The notes below the pieces were generated by a model. It saw nothing but the letters and a program-made list of their open reading frames with translations. It was not told the DNA's origin and did not search any database. Positions 15,164-24,050 of a DNA stretch of 64,000 bases are shown here, in pieces. How positions within the stretch are numbered: position 1 is the stretch's first letter; the number at the start of each line of letters is the position of its first letter. The stretch is from assembly GCF_008632125.1 (NCBI RefSeq), contig NZ_VWRN01000006.1, forward strand, positions 1 through 64,000, read 5' to 3'. The translations under genes were made by a program, and so were the position numbers. The stretch comes from Cupriavidus cauae (GTDB lineage Bacteria; Pseudomonadota; Gammaproteobacteria; Burkholderiales; Burkholderiaceae).

Positions 15164-18100
15164 ATGAATGCCCCCCTGACCGCCCCGGTCAGCGACGCCA
15201 TCCGTCGCGCGCTCGCAAACGTTACCCTGGACGACAAATATACGCTCGAACGCGGCCGCATCTACATCAGCGGCACGCAGGCGCTGGTTCGTCTGCCGAT
15301 GCTGCAGCAGGAACGCGACCGCGCCGCCGGCCTCAATACCGCCGGCTTCATCTCGGGCTATCGCGGCTCGCCGCTCGGCGCGCTGGACCAGGCGCTGTGG
15401 AAGGCCAAGTCGCACCTGGCCGGCCACAACATCGTGTTCCAGCCGGGCCTGAACGAGGACCTGGCCGCGACCGCGGTGTGGGGCTCGCAGCAGGTCAACA
15501 TGTACCCGGGCGCCAAGTACGACGGCGTGTTCGGCATGTGGTACGGCAAGGGCCCGGGGGTGGACCGCACGGGCGACGTCTTCAAGCATGCTAACTCGGC
15601 CGGCTCGTCGAAACACGGCGGCGTGCTGGTGCTTGCGGGCGACGACCACTCGGCCAAGTCCTCGACCCTGGCGCACCAGTCCGAACACATCTTCAAGGCC
15701 TGCGGGCTGCCGGTGCTGTTCCCGGCCAACGTGCAGGAATATCTCGACTACGGGCTGCATGGCTGGGCCATGAGCCGCTACTCGGGCCTGTGGGTGGCGA
15801 TGAAGTGCGTCACCGACGTGGTCGAATCGTCGGCTTCGGTCGAACTCGATCCGCACCGCGTGCAGATCGCGCTGCCGCAGGACTTCGCGATGCCGCCGGG
15901 CGGTCTCAATATCCGCTGGCCCGATCCGCCGCTGGAACAGGAAGCGCGGCTGCTCGACTACAAGTGGTACGCGGCGCTGGCCTATGTGCGCGCCAACCGC
16001 ATCGACCGCATCGAAATCGATTCGCCGCACGCGCGCTTCGGCATCATGACCGGCGGCAAGGCCTACCTCGATACGCGCCAGGCGCTGACCGACCTGGGCC
16101 TGGACAAGGAGACCTGCGAACGCATCGGCATCCGGCTGTACAAGGTCGGCTGCGTCTGGCCACTGGAAGCGCAGGGCGCGCGCGCCTTCGCCGAGGGCCT
16201 GCAGGAAATCCTGGTGGTCGAGGAAAAGCGCCAGATCATGGAGTACGCGCTGAAGGAAGAGCTGTACAACTGGCGCGACGACGTCCGGCCCAAGGTCTAC
16301 GGCAAGTTCGACGAGAAGGACAATGCCGGCGGCGAATGGTCGATTCCGCAGAGCAACTGGCTGCTGCCGGCGCACTACGAGCTGTCGCCGGCGATCATCG
16401 CCAAGGCGATCGCCACGCGCCTGGACAAGTTCGACCTGCCCAGCGACGTGCGCGCCCGCATCGCCGCGCGCATCGCGGTGATCGAGGCCAAGGAGCGCGC
16501 GCTGGCCACACCGCGCGTGGCCGCCGAGCGCAAGCCGTGGTTCTGCTCCGGCTGCCCGCACAACACCTCGACCAACGTGCCCGAGGGTTCGCGCGCGCTG
16601 GCCGGCATCGGCTGCCACTACATGACGGTCTGGATGGACCGCAGCACCAGCACCTTCAGCCAGATGGGCGGCGAAGGCGTGGCGTGGATCGGGCAGGCGC
16701 CGTTCGCCGGCGACAAGCACGTGTTTGCCAACCTCGGCGACGGCACCTACTTCCATTCGGGCCTGCTGGCGATCCGCGCGTCGATCGCGGCCGGCGTCAA
16801 TATCACCTACAAGATCCTGTACAACGATGCGGTCGCGATGACCGGCGGCCAGCCGGTCGACGGCCAGCTGTCGGTGCAGGACATCGCCTTCCAGGTCGCC
16901 GCCGAGGGCGCCAAGCGGATCGACATCGTCACCGACGAGCCCGAGAAATACAGCGGCGCGATCAAGCTGCCGCAGGGCGTCACGGTTCACCATCGCGACG
17001 AGCTGGACCGCATCCAGCGCGAACTACGCGAGGTGCCGGGCTGCACCATCCTGATCTACGACCAGACCTGCGCCACCGAGAAGCGCCGCCGCCGCAAGCG
17101 CGGCAGCTTCCCCGATCCGGCGCGCCGCGTCTTCATCAACGACACGGTGTGCGAAGGCTGCGGCGACTGCTCGGTGAAGTCCAACTGCCTGTCGGTCGAG
17201 CCGCTGGAAACCGAGCTCGGCACCAAGCGCAAGATCAACCAGTCGTCCTGCAACAAGGACTTCTCCTGCCTGAACGGCTTCTGCCCCAGCTTCGTGACCG
17301 CCGAAGGCGCGCAGCTGCGCAAGCCCGAGGCGCACGGCGTGTCGATGGCGAACCTGCCGCCGCTGCCCCAGCCGGCGCTGCCCGCGCTGCAGCGGCCGTA
17401 CGGCGTGCTGGTGACCGGCGTCGGCGGCACCGGCGTGGTGACCATCGGCGGCCTGCTCGGCATGGCGGCCCACCTGGAGCAGAAGGGTGTCACCGTGCTC
17501 GACATGGCGGGCCTGGCGCAGAAGGGCGGCGCGGTGCTGTCGCACGTGCAGATCGCCGCGCGGCCGGAGGATATCCACGCCACGCGCATCGCGATGGGCG
17601 AGGCCGACCTGGTGATCGGCTGCGACGCGATCGTGTCGGCGACCGACGAGGTCCTGTCCAAGGCGCAGGCGGGCCGCACGCGCGCGATCGTCAATACCGC
17701 GCAAACCCCGACCGCCGAGTTCATCCGCAATCCGAAGTGGCAGTTCCCCGGGCTGTCGGCCGAGCAGGACGTGCGCAACGCGGTCGGCGAGCAATGCGAC
17801 TTCATCAATGCCAGCGCGCTGGCGGTGGCGCTGCTCGGCGACGCGATCTACACCAACCCGCTGGTGCTCGGCTATGCGTGGCAGAAGGGCTGGGTGCCGC
17901 TGTCGCTGGACGCGATGGTGCGCGCGATCGAACTGAACGGCGTGTCGGTCGACAAGAACAAGGCCGCGTTCGAGTGGGGCCGCCATATGGCCCACGACCC
18001 CGAGCACGTGCTGTCGCTGACCGGCGAGCTCAAGCGCACCGCCGAGGGCGCCGACGTGGTCAAGCTGCCGACCTCGTCGGGGGCGCTGCTGGAGAAGCTG

Positions 18101-18757
18101 ATCGCCCATCGCGCCGAGCACCTGACCGCGTACCAGGACGCCGCCTATGCGCAGACCTATCGCGACGCGGTCAACCGCGTGCGCGCGGCCGAGAGCGCGC
18201 TGGTGGGCAGCGGCAAGCCGCTGCCGCTTACCGAGGCGGTAGCCCGCAACCTCGCCAAGCTGATGGCCTACAAGGACGAGTACGAGGTCGCGCGGCTCTA
18301 TACCGATCCGGTCTTCCTCGACAAGCTGCGCAACCAGTTCGAGGGCGAGCCGGGCCGCGACTACCAGCTGAACTTCTGGCTGGCGCCGCCGATGATCGCG
18401 AAGCACGACGAGCAGGGCCGCCTGATCAAGCGCCGCTTCGGCCCGTCTACGATGACGATCTTCAAGCTGCTGGCGAGACTGAAGGGACTGCGCGGCGGTC
18501 CGCTGGACGTGTTCGGCAAGACCGAGGAACGCCGCACCGAGCGCGCGCTGATCGGCGAATACCGGGCGCTGCTCGACGAACTGGTGGCGGGGCTCAATGC
18601 CGCCAACCACGGCACCGCGGTGGCGCTGGCCAATCTGCCGGACGACATCCGCGGCTTCGGCCACGTCAAGGCCAACAACCTGAAGGCGGCGCGCTCGCGC
18701 TGGCAGACGCTGCTGGCGCAGTTCAGGAATCCGCAGGCGGGGCAGCAGGCGGCGTGA
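15164..18757 (+). CDS. Indolepyruvate ferredoxin oxidoreductase, fused alpha/beta/gamma type
   Basis: Oxidatively decarboxylates arylpyruvates from amino-acid breakdown to acyl-CoA, passing electrons to ferredoxin. The 1197-residue protein is the single-chain fusion found in aerobic proteobacteria: an N-terminal pyrimidine-binding TPP domain (GYRGSPLGALDQALWKAK), a second TPP domain with NLGDGTYFHSGLLA near residue 525, an Fe-S segment CEGCGDCSVKSNC near 662-674, and a C-terminal gamma domain (GVGGTGVVTIGGLLGMAA). ATG at 15164 was chosen for the preceding GAGGAG; the frame upstream is not conserved-looking. Stand-alone transcription unit. Confidence 0.93.
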   Translation: MNAPLTAPVSDAIRRALANVTLDDKYTLERGRIYISGTQALVRLPMLQQERDRAAGLNTAGFISGYRGSPLGALDQALWKAKSHLAGHNIVFQPGLNEDLAATAVWGSQQVNMYPGAKYDGVFGMWYGKGPGVDRTGDVFKHANSAGSSKHGGVLVLAGDDHSAKSSTLAHQSEHIFKACGLPVLFPANVQEYLDYGLHGWAMSRYSGLWVAMKCVTDVVESSASVELDPHRVQIALPQDFAMPPGGLNIRWPDPPLEQEARLLDYKWYAALAYVRANRIDRIEIDSPHARFGIMTGGKAYLDTRQALTDLGLDKETCERIGIRLYKVGCVWPLEAQGARAFAEGLQEILVVEEKRQIMEYALKEELYNWRDDVRPKVYGKFDEKDNAGGEWSIPQSNWLLPAHYELSPAIIAKAIATRLDKFDLPSDVRARIAARIAVIEAKERALATPRVAAERKPWFCSGCPHNTSTNVPEGSRALAGIGCHYMTVWMDRSTSTFSQMGGEGVAWIGQAPFAGDKHVFANLGDGTYFHSGLLAIRASIAAGVNITYKILYNDAVAMTGGQPVDGQLSVQDIAFQVAAEGAKRIDIVTDEPEKYSGAIKLPQGVTVHHRDELDRIQRELREVPGCTILIYDQTCATEKRRRRKRGSFPDPARRVFINDTVCEGCGDCSVKSNCLSVEPLETELGTKRKINQSSCNKDFSCLNGFCPSFVTAEGAQLRKPEAHGVSMANLPPLPQPALPALQRPYGVLVTGVGGTGVVTIGGLLGMAAHLEQKGVTVLDMAGLAQKGGAVLSHVQIAARPEDIHATRIAMGEADLVIGCDAIVSATDEVLSKAQAGRTRAIVNTAQTPTAEFIRNPKWQFPGLSAEQDVRNAVGEQCDFINASALAVALLGDAIYTNPLVLGYAWQKGWVPLSLDAMVRAIELNGVSVDKNKAAFEWGRHMAHDPEHVLSLTGELKRTAEGADVVKLPTSSGALLEKLIAHRAEHLTAYQDAAYAQTYRDAVNRVRAAESALVGSGKPLPLTEAVARNLAKLMAYKDEYEVARLYTDPVFLDKLRNQFEGEPGRDYQLNFWLAPPMIAKHDEQGRLIKRRFGPSTMTIFKLLARLKGLRGGPLDVFGKTEERRTERALIGEYRALLDELVAGLNAANHGTAVALANLPDDIRGFGHVKANNLKAARSRWQTLLAQFRNPQAGQQAA

Positions 18758-18786
18758 GTTTGAAAGGCTGATCTCGCCTGCGATGT

Positions 18787-18819
18787 GCTCCCCTCTCCCG
18801 CACAGCGGGAGAGGGGAGC
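18787..18819. terminator. Long perfect inverted repeat between convergent genes
   Basis: Arms gctcccctctcccgc and gcgggagaggggagc pair over 15 bp around ACA. It lies 29 bases after the oxidoreductase stop and 25 bases beyond the stop of the convergent HD gene, so it could end both transcripts. It is related to the palindromes at 13134 and 13294. Confidence 0.6.
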
Positions 18820-18844
18820 CGATTCTCCCAGTCAGCTTGCCGCC

Positions 18845-19459
18845 CTACTCCACCTGCGCCAGCTTGTCCTCGCCCTTCTTCACATACATCGAGTTCTTCG
18901 GCTGCGCGAACACGCGCCGCACCATCGGCTCGAAGAACGACAGCGGCAGCGTGTCGTAGTCGGTCATGAAGGCCGCGGCGTCGTACTTCGCGCAGAACTC
19001 GGCGGTACGCTCGAACAGCTCCGGCTGGCAACGGAATTGCTCGCGCAGGTTGCGGTCCAGGCCCAGGTGATGGAAGAAGTAATAGCCCTGGAATACGCCG
19101 TGCTTTTCCACCATCCACAAGTTCTCGGCGCTGACGAAGGGCTTCAGGATCGCCGCGGCGATGTCGGGATGGTTGTAGCTGCCCAGCGTGTCGCCGATAT
19201 CGTGCAGCAGCGCGCAGACCACGTATTCCTCGTCGCGGCCGTCGCGGTGGGCCAGCGTGGCGGTCTGCAGGCTGTGGGTCAGCCGGTCGACCGGAAAGCC
19301 GCCGCAGTCGCCGTCGAGCAGCCGCAGATGGGCCAGCACGCGGTCCGGCAGCGCCGCGGCATAGGGCATGAACTCGGCCGAGATCGCGGCCCAGTCCTCG
19401 CGGGTGCCCTGTTCCATATGGCTGAAGCGCGCACGCGGCGCGGGGTGGGATTCGCTCAT
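18845..19459 (-). CDS. HD-domain protein, phosphohydrolase or diiron-oxygenase type
   Basis: A 204-residue soluble protein built around an HD domain: THSLQTATLAHRDGRDEEYV (about residues 61-80), then CALLHDIGDTL with the metal-binding His-Asp pair and SYNHPDIAAAIL. The spacing HxxQxA...LLHDIG resembles the HD family that includes the phosphonate dioxygenase PhnZ and inositol oxygenase, as well as ordinary HD hydrolases. The substrate cannot be read from the sequence. It stands alone, convergent with the indolepyruvate oxidoreductase gene. Confidence 0.75.
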   Translation of the reverse strand: MSESHPAPRARFSHMEQGTREDWAAISAEFMPYAAALPDRVLAHLRLLDGDCGGFPVDRLTHSLQTATLAHRDGRDEEYVVCALLHDIGDTLGSYNHPDIAAAILKPFVSAENLWMVEKHGVFQGYYFFHHLGLDRNLREQFRCQPELFERTAEFCAKYDAAAFMTDYDTLPLSFFEPMVRRVFAQPKNSMYVKKGEDKLAQVE

Positions 19460-19596
19460 GGTGGTCTCCTGGTGGGGTCGGCGCTGATGCGCTCTGGGGA
19501 TTGCGGCATTGTGACATCGGTTGATGCCGCTACACTGTCAGGATACCGACAGTCGCCGGCAGGATACTGAAGCAAACCCCAGTCTGAAGCCAACCC

Positions 19597-19680
19597 GCCG
19601 AAACCGACCCGCTGAAGCGAAGTCGCTGAAGCGAAGTCGCCGAAGCGAAGCCGCCGAAGCCAAGGCGCCGAAGCCATCCC
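19597..19680. repeat. Tandem repeat, 14 bp x 6
   Basis: Six consecutive 14-base units, consensus gccgaagcgaagcc, the second and third identical (gctgaagcgaagtc). They sit in the divergent gap between the HD gene and the GFA gene, ending about 45 bases before the GFA start. Fourteen is not a multiple of three. Confidence 0.9.
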
Positions 19681-19725
19681 CCTGGAGCACCGGCGGCACC
19701 CTTTCACCGAACCGAGGAGAACACC

Positions 19726-20073
19726 ATGCCATACCAGGGCAGCTGCCACTGCGGCCGCATTGCATTCGAGGTCGAGGGCGAGATCGAGGCCGTGCTGTCG
19801 TGCAATTGCTCGATCTGCCAGCGGCGCGGCCATCTGCTGTGGTTCGTGCCGCGCGACCGGTTCCACCTGAAGACGCCCGAGTCCGACTACTCGACCTACC
19901 GCTTCCACACCATGAAGATCGCCCACCATTTCTGTCCGGTGTGCGGCTGCGGGCCGTTCGGCGAAGCCATCGATCCGAAGGGCCAGCCGACGGCGGCCGT
20001 CAATGCGCGCTGCCTGGAGGGGATCGACCTGGACAAGCTGAAGGTCATCCCCTTCGACGGGCGGCGCCTGTAA
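19726..20073 (+). CDS. GFA-family (CENP-V/GFA domain) zinc protein
   Basis: Small cytoplasmic zinc protein of the glutathione-dependent formaldehyde-activating family. All zinc ligands are visible: CHCG near residue 8, CNCSICQRRG near 27, and CPVCGCGPFGEA near 68. The 115-residue length fits a single GFA domain. Many members have no proven substrate, and formaldehyde activation should not be assumed. GAGGAG lies upstream of the ATG. It is followed after 18 bases by a VOC-family gene, probably cotranscribed. Confidence 0.85.
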   Translation: MPYQGSCHCGRIAFEVEGEIEAVLSCNCSICQRRGHLLWFVPRDRFHLKTPESDYSTYRFHTMKIAHHFCPVCGCGPFGEAIDPKGQPTAAVNARCLEGIDLDKLKVIPFDGRRL

Positions 20074-20091
20074 CGCCGCCGCGCCGACGCC

Positions 20092-20505
20092 ATGCTGTCG
20101 ATCCGGGGTATCGATCATCTGGTGCTGCGCAGCGCCGACGTGCCCGCGCTGCTGCGCTTCTACGTGGACGTGCTGGGCTGCACGCTCGAGCGCGAGCAGC
20201 CGAAGCTGGGGCTGACGCAGCTGCGCGCCGGCGCGAGCCTGATCGATCTGGTCACGCTCGACGGCCCGCTCGGCAAGGCGGGCGGCGCGGGACCGGGTCC
20301 GGAGGGCCGCAATCTGGACCACTTCTGCCTGCGCGTCGAGCCCTTCGATGCGCAGGCCATCGCCGCCCATCTGCGCGCGCACGGCGTCGAGGCGGGGCCG
20401 GTCGAATCGCGCTACGGCGCCGAAGGCACGGGGCCGTCGATCTACCTGCGCGATCCCGATGGGAATGTGGTCGAGCTGAAGGGACCGCCCGACGCCAGGG
20501 TGTAG
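20092..20505 (+). CDS. VOC-family (glyoxalase/bleomycin resistance-like) protein
   Basis: Single VOC module pair in 137 residues: the beta-alpha-beta-beta-beta start IRGIDHLVLRSADVPALLRF has the metal-ligand His, the middle LDHFCLRVEPFD begins the second module, and IYLRDPDGNVVELKGP ends it with the Glu ligand. This pattern is shared by glyoxalase I, fosfomycin-resistance and dioxygenase-like proteins; no subfamily can be assigned. Probably in one operon with the GFA gene. Confidence 0.85.
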   Translation: MLSIRGIDHLVLRSADVPALLRFYVDVLGCTLEREQPKLGLTQLRAGASLIDLVTLDGPLGKAGGAGPGPEGRNLDHFCLRVEPFDAQAIAAHLRAHGVEAGPVESRYGAEGTGPSIYLRDPDGNVVELKGPPDARV

Positions 20506-20525
20506 GGGCCGCGGAAGGGAGGAGA

Positions 20526-20640
20526 CGCGAAGGCTCGGGGAAAGCGCGAAGGCCGCCGGGAAGGCGCGAAAGCCCGGGAAGGGGTGAAGGCCCGGGGAAG
20601 GCGCGAAGTCTCGGGGAGAGCGCGAAAGCCGGGAACGCGC
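20526..20640. repeat. Tandem repeat, ~19 bp x 6
   Basis: Six degenerate units of 18-20 bases, consensus aggctcggggaaggcgcga. They fill the left half of the 258-base gap between the VOC gene and the MFS transporter. Confidence 0.8.
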
Positions 20641-20763
20641 GATGCCGCCGCGCAACGCCCCGCGCACGCTGCGGCGAGCCGCCGCTACAATCGGGTTTCC
20701 CCCAAACCATGCGCCGCCGGCATCGCATCGGCGGCCACGGCGCCGGCCTTCCCGGCGCATGCC

Positions 20764-22089
20764 ATGACGACACCCGACCTCTCTTCCGGTCCCCGCCCCG
20801 ACACCGCCGGCTCCGCCCCCGGCATGGCGGCCGACAGCGACGCCGCCGGCCCCGCCGAACCACAGTCCCAATCCGCCCCCTGGTCCGAACCGCCCCGCCA
20901 TCTGGCCTGGGTACTCGGTCTGACCGAAACCATCTCCTGGGGCACGCTGTACTTCGCCTTCACCGTCTTCATCGAGCCGATGAGCCGCACGCTCGGCTAC
21001 GGCAAGCCCTTCCTGGCGGGCGGCTATTCGCTCGGCCTGCTGGTCTGGGCGCTGTGCTCGTTCGCCGTCGGCCGGCTGCTCGATCGGGCGCCGGCGCGCT
21101 GGGTGATGGGCACCGGCTCGGTGCTGGCGGGATTGGGACTGATGCTGTGGGCCTGGACGCCGAACCCGACGCTGTTCCTGCTGATGTGGGTGCCGCTGGG
21201 CCTGGCGATGGCGACCACGCTGTACGAGCCGGCCTTCGTCGTGCTGCGCCAGGCCTATGGCGACGGCTACCAGAAGTCGATCGTCATCGTGACGCTGGTG
21301 GCGGGCTTCGCCAGCACCATCTTCATTCCGCTGGCGCAATGGCTGGTATTGCATATCGGCTGGCGCGGCACGCTGCTGATCTTCGCCGCGCTGAACCTGC
21401 TGGTCTGCGCGCCGCTGCATGCGCGGCTGCGCTTCACGCCGCATCCGACCTATGCCAGCGTGCAGCCAGTCGCGCCGCTGGGCGGCGGCTCCCCGGGCAT
21501 CGCCACGCTGGCGCTGCGCGATCCGGTGTTCTGGGCGGTGGTGCTGGCCTTCACCGCGCTGGCGGTGGTGGCCTCGCTGCTGGGCGCGCACCTGATTCCG
21601 ATGCTCAACGAAAAGGGCCTGCCGGTCGGCGAGCAGCTGATGGTGGCGGCGCTGATCGGCCCGGCGCAGGTCATCGGCCGCCTGGCGATGGCACGCATGC
21701 CGTCGCGCCAGCCGGTGCGGATCGCGATGCCGGTCTATCTGGTGATGAGCCTCGGCCTGCTGACGCTGGCGCTGGGCCACGGCAAATGGCTGATGCTGGC
21801 GGCGGTGCTCTACGGCTGCGCCAACGGCATCAACACGATGCTGCGTGCGATGGCGATGCCCGAGCTGATCTCGCGGCACCACTATGCGACGCTGAACGGG
21901 CTGATGATGACGCCGGTGCTGTTGATGCAGGCGATCGCGCCGTGGCTCGGCGCACTGATGTGGACGGCGGCCGGCGGCTATTGGCTGATGCTTTGGGTGA
22001 TGGTGGTGCTGGCCATCGCGGCGCTCGGCGCGTTCGCCTATGCGCTGCGCCGGCGCGGCATGCTGGGGGCGCCGCCGGCGGCCGCCTAG
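20764..22089 (+). CDS. MFS transporter
   Basis: Major facilitator superfamily permease of 441 residues with about 12 predicted membrane segments. A Pro/Ala/Ser-rich N-terminal tail of about 45 residues precedes the first helix (WVLGLTETISWGTLYFAF). The loop 2-3 region GRLLDRAPARWVMGTGS is a weak match to the MFS signature. The N-terminal WGTLYFAF pattern occurs in oxalate/formate-antiporter-like MFS proteins, but the substrate is unknown. ATG at 20764 is the first in-frame start after the repeat-filled gap. It converges on the dioxygenase gene with only 16 bases between the stops. Confidence 0.85.
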   Translation: MTTPDLSSGPRPDTAGSAPGMAADSDAAGPAEPQSQSAPWSEPPRHLAWVLGLTETISWGTLYFAFTVFIEPMSRTLGYGKPFLAGGYSLGLLVWALCSFAVGRLLDRAPARWVMGTGSVLAGLGLMLWAWTPNPTLFLLMWVPLGLAMATTLYEPAFVVLRQAYGDGYQKSIVIVTLVAGFASTIFIPLAQWLVLHIGWRGTLLIFAALNLLVCAPLHARLRFTPHPTYASVQPVAPLGGGSPGIATLALRDPVFWAVVLAFTALAVVASLLGAHLIPMLNEKGLPVGEQLMVAALIGPAQVIGRLAMARMPSRQPVRIAMPVYLVMSLGLLTLALGHGKWLMLAAVLYGCANGINTMLRAMAMPELISRHHYATLNGLMMTPVLLMQAIAPWLGALMWTAAGGYWLMLWVMVVLAIAALGAFAYALRRRGMLGAPPAAA

Positions 22090-22105
22090 CTGTACCCCGC
22101 CGGAC

Positions 22106-23077
22106 TCACGCCGCGGCGGCCACGCCCATGCCTTCGAAGACGAAGGTATCCATCGCCAGTACGCCGTAGGTGACCGCATCGGTCGCACGCGCGACCTTGG
22201 CGGCCCCGGCGACCTTGGCGACCTGTGCCACCTCGGCAGGCTCTGCCGTCTCTGCCGTCTCTGCCGTCTCTGCCACCTCGGCCGTCTCTGCCACCTTGGC
22301 CGGCACAGGCGCGCCGGCCGTTCCCGCCGCGGGGCCTAGCGCCGCCCCCAGCGCGACGAAGAACGGCAGCAGATGCTCGTCGGTCGGATGGGCCCGGCGC
22401 GCATGCGGCGCCTCGCTGCGATAACGCGAAATGCGCGCGGTATCGCCGGTGCGCAGCGCCTCGTCCAGCGCGCCGGCCATCCAGCCGCGAAACGCCTCGA
22501 CATAGGGCTCGGCCGCGCCGCCGTGCTGCACGGGCCGTTCCCCGCCGAACACTTCGCGCAGGTTATGCGTGAAGCTGCCCGAGCCAACCACCAGCACGCC
22601 CTCGTCGCGCAGCGGCGCCAGCGCGCGGCCGATCTCGATCTGCACGGCCGGGTCCAGGTAGGGATTCAGCGCCAGCTGCACCACCGGCACGTCGGCATCG
22701 GGGAAGAAATACCGCAGCGGCAGCCAGGCGCCGTGGTCGAGCGGCCTGGCATCGTCCAGCGCGACAAACCCGGCCCCCGGGATGCCGGCGGCCTCTACCA
22801 GCGCCTTGACGCGCCCGGCCAGCGCCGGCGAACCCGGCGCGTCGTAGCGCAGCGCATAGAGCTCCGGCGGGAAGCCGCCGAAGTCGTGCCAGGCCTGCTG
22901 GCGCTCGGCCGTGGTCACGGCCAGCGTGCTGTAGATCCAGTGCGCCGAGATCACCAGCACCGCGCGCGGCTGCAAGGCGCGCAGCCGCTCGCCCAGCGCA
23001 TCGAACGCCGGGCCCACCGGGCCGGGTTCGATCGCCAGCATCGGCGAACCGTGGGAGACATAGAGCGCGGGCAACAT
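22106..23077 (-). CDS. ygiD: LigB-type extradiol dioxygenase (DOPA 4,5-dioxygenase family), repeat insert near C-terminus
   Basis: Class III extradiol ring-cleavage dioxygenase of the DODA/YgiD family, an iron or zinc enzyme opening catechol rings such as L-DOPA. Metal-site residues appear in SHGSPML (residues 8-14), VISAHWIYST (about 43-52) and the later GSFTHNLREVFGG; the product is 323 residues. Between the conserved HLLPFFVALGAALG and the final YGVLAMDTFVFEGMG lies a stretch of about 45 residues of Ala/Glu/Thr/Val triplet repeats (AETAEVAETAETAETAEPAE) encoded by a 9-bp tandem repeat. Family members normally have a short linker there. Confidence 0.87.
   Translation of the reverse strand: MLPALYVSHGSPMLAIEPGPVGPAFDALGERLRALQPRAVLVISAHWIYSTLAVTTAERQQAWHDFGGFPPELYALRYDAPGSPALAGRVKALVEAAGIPGAGFVALDDARPLDHGAWLPLRYFFPDADVPVVQLALNPYLDPAVQIEIGRALAPLRDEGVLVVGSGSFTHNLREVFGGERPVQHGGAAEPYVEAFRGWMAGALDEALRTGDTARISRYRSEAPHARRAHPTDEHLLPFFVALGAALGPAAGTAGAPVPAKVAETAEVAETAETAETAEPAEVAQVAKVAGAAKVARATDAVTYGVLAMDTFVFEGMGVAAAA
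22210..22302 (-). repeat. 9-bp coding tandem repeat in the dioxygenase gene
   Basis: About ten units of tctgccgtc (plus-strand sense), four of them perfect, encode the Ala-Glu-Thr/Val triplets in the dioxygenase C-terminal region. The units are in frame, so the enzyme fold can resume afterwards. Confidence 0.85.
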
Positions 23078-23393
23078 GGGGATCCTTTCTTCGACAGCGT
23101 GGATGCGGGGAATACGGGCCTAGTTTGACAAATCCCCACCGTCGCGGCGTCAAGCGTTGCGGACGCCTCGGTCAAATATTTTGAAATTCAGCGTTGCGGC
23201 GTTGTCCCCTGCAAGCGGCGGCGAACTCGCACTAACATGGCGGCTTGCTTGCGGGGTCGCGACCTCGTCCCAACCTGGCCCCACCCAGCCCCACTTGGCT
23301 CAACCCGGCCCAACGTGGCCCAAACCGGCCCAAACCGGCCCAAACCGGCCCCAACCCTGCCCCACCGGCCCCAATCGAGACAACGGAGACACG
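23078..23393. other. Divergent intergenic region, dioxygenase / tag
   Basis: Three hundred and sixteen bases between divergent genes. The left part (about 23080-23200) is relatively AT-rich and probably carries the dioxygenase promoter. The right part is a 10-bp tandem array, listed separately. No gene seen. Confidence 0.45.
23271..23370. repeat. Tandem repeat, 10 bp x 10
   Basis: Ten head-to-tail 10-base units, consensus caaaccggcc; three central copies are identical and the outer ones diverge. The array ends about 24 bases before the tag start codon. Confidence 0.92.
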
Positions 23394-24050
23394 ATGACCA
23401 CCATGCCCGCCACCACCCGACCCAAGCAGGCCGCACCGGCGCCCGACACGCCGCTGGTGCGCTGCGGCTGGTGCGGCACGCTCGAGGACTATTGCCACTA
23501 TCACGACAACGAGTGGGGCTATCCGGTCGACGACGACCGCCGCCTGTTCGAGAAGCTGTGCCTCGAGGGCTTCCAGGCCGGCCTGAGCTGGCTGACGATC
23601 CTGCGCAAGCGCGAGGCCTTCCGCAAGGCATTCGCCAACTTCGACGTCGAGAAGGTGGCCCGCTTCGGCGAGCGAGACATCGAGCGGCTGCTCGGCGATG
23701 CCGGCATCGTGCGCCACCGCGGCAAGGTCGAGGCGGCGATCAACAACGCCCAGCGCGCGCTCGAACTGCTGGAGACCGAGTCCTCGCTGGCCGCCTATCT
23801 GTGGCGCTACGAGCCCGACCCGAAGAGCCGGCCTGCCGTGCTGACGCCGGAGGTACTGCGCACGATGACGACCTGTCCGGAGGCGACGGCGCTGTCCAGG
23901 GACCTGAAGAAACGTGGCTGGCGCTTCGTGGGGCCGACCACGATGTATGCGCTGATGCAGGCGATGGGCATGGTCAACGACCACCAGCAGGGATGCTGGG
24001 CGCGCGAGGAAGCGCAACGTAAACGGGCGGCGTTCAAGGTGCCGCGGTAG
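23394..24050 (+). CDS. tag: DNA-3-methyladenine glycosylase I
   Basis: Excises 3-methyladenine from alkylated DNA in base-excision repair. The Tag fold is clear: VRCGWCGTLEDYCHYHDNEW (residues 22-41) has the zinc-ligand Cys and His, then GYPVDDDRRLFEKLCLEGFQ with the catalytic Glu region, and WRFVGPTTMYALMQAMGMVN near the C-terminus. The product is 218 residues with about 20 extra residues at the N-terminus. ATG at 23394 follows CGGAGAC. Confidence 0.93.
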   Translation: MTTMPATTRPKQAAPAPDTPLVRCGWCGTLEDYCHYHDNEWGYPVDDDRRLFEKLCLEGFQAGLSWLTILRKREAFRKAFANFDVEKVARFGERDIERLLGDAGIVRHRGKVEAAINNAQRALELLETESSLAAYLWRYEPDPKSRPAVLTPEVLRTMTTCPEATALSRDLKKRGWRFVGPTTMYALMQAMGMVNDHQQGCWAREEAQRKRAAFKVPR

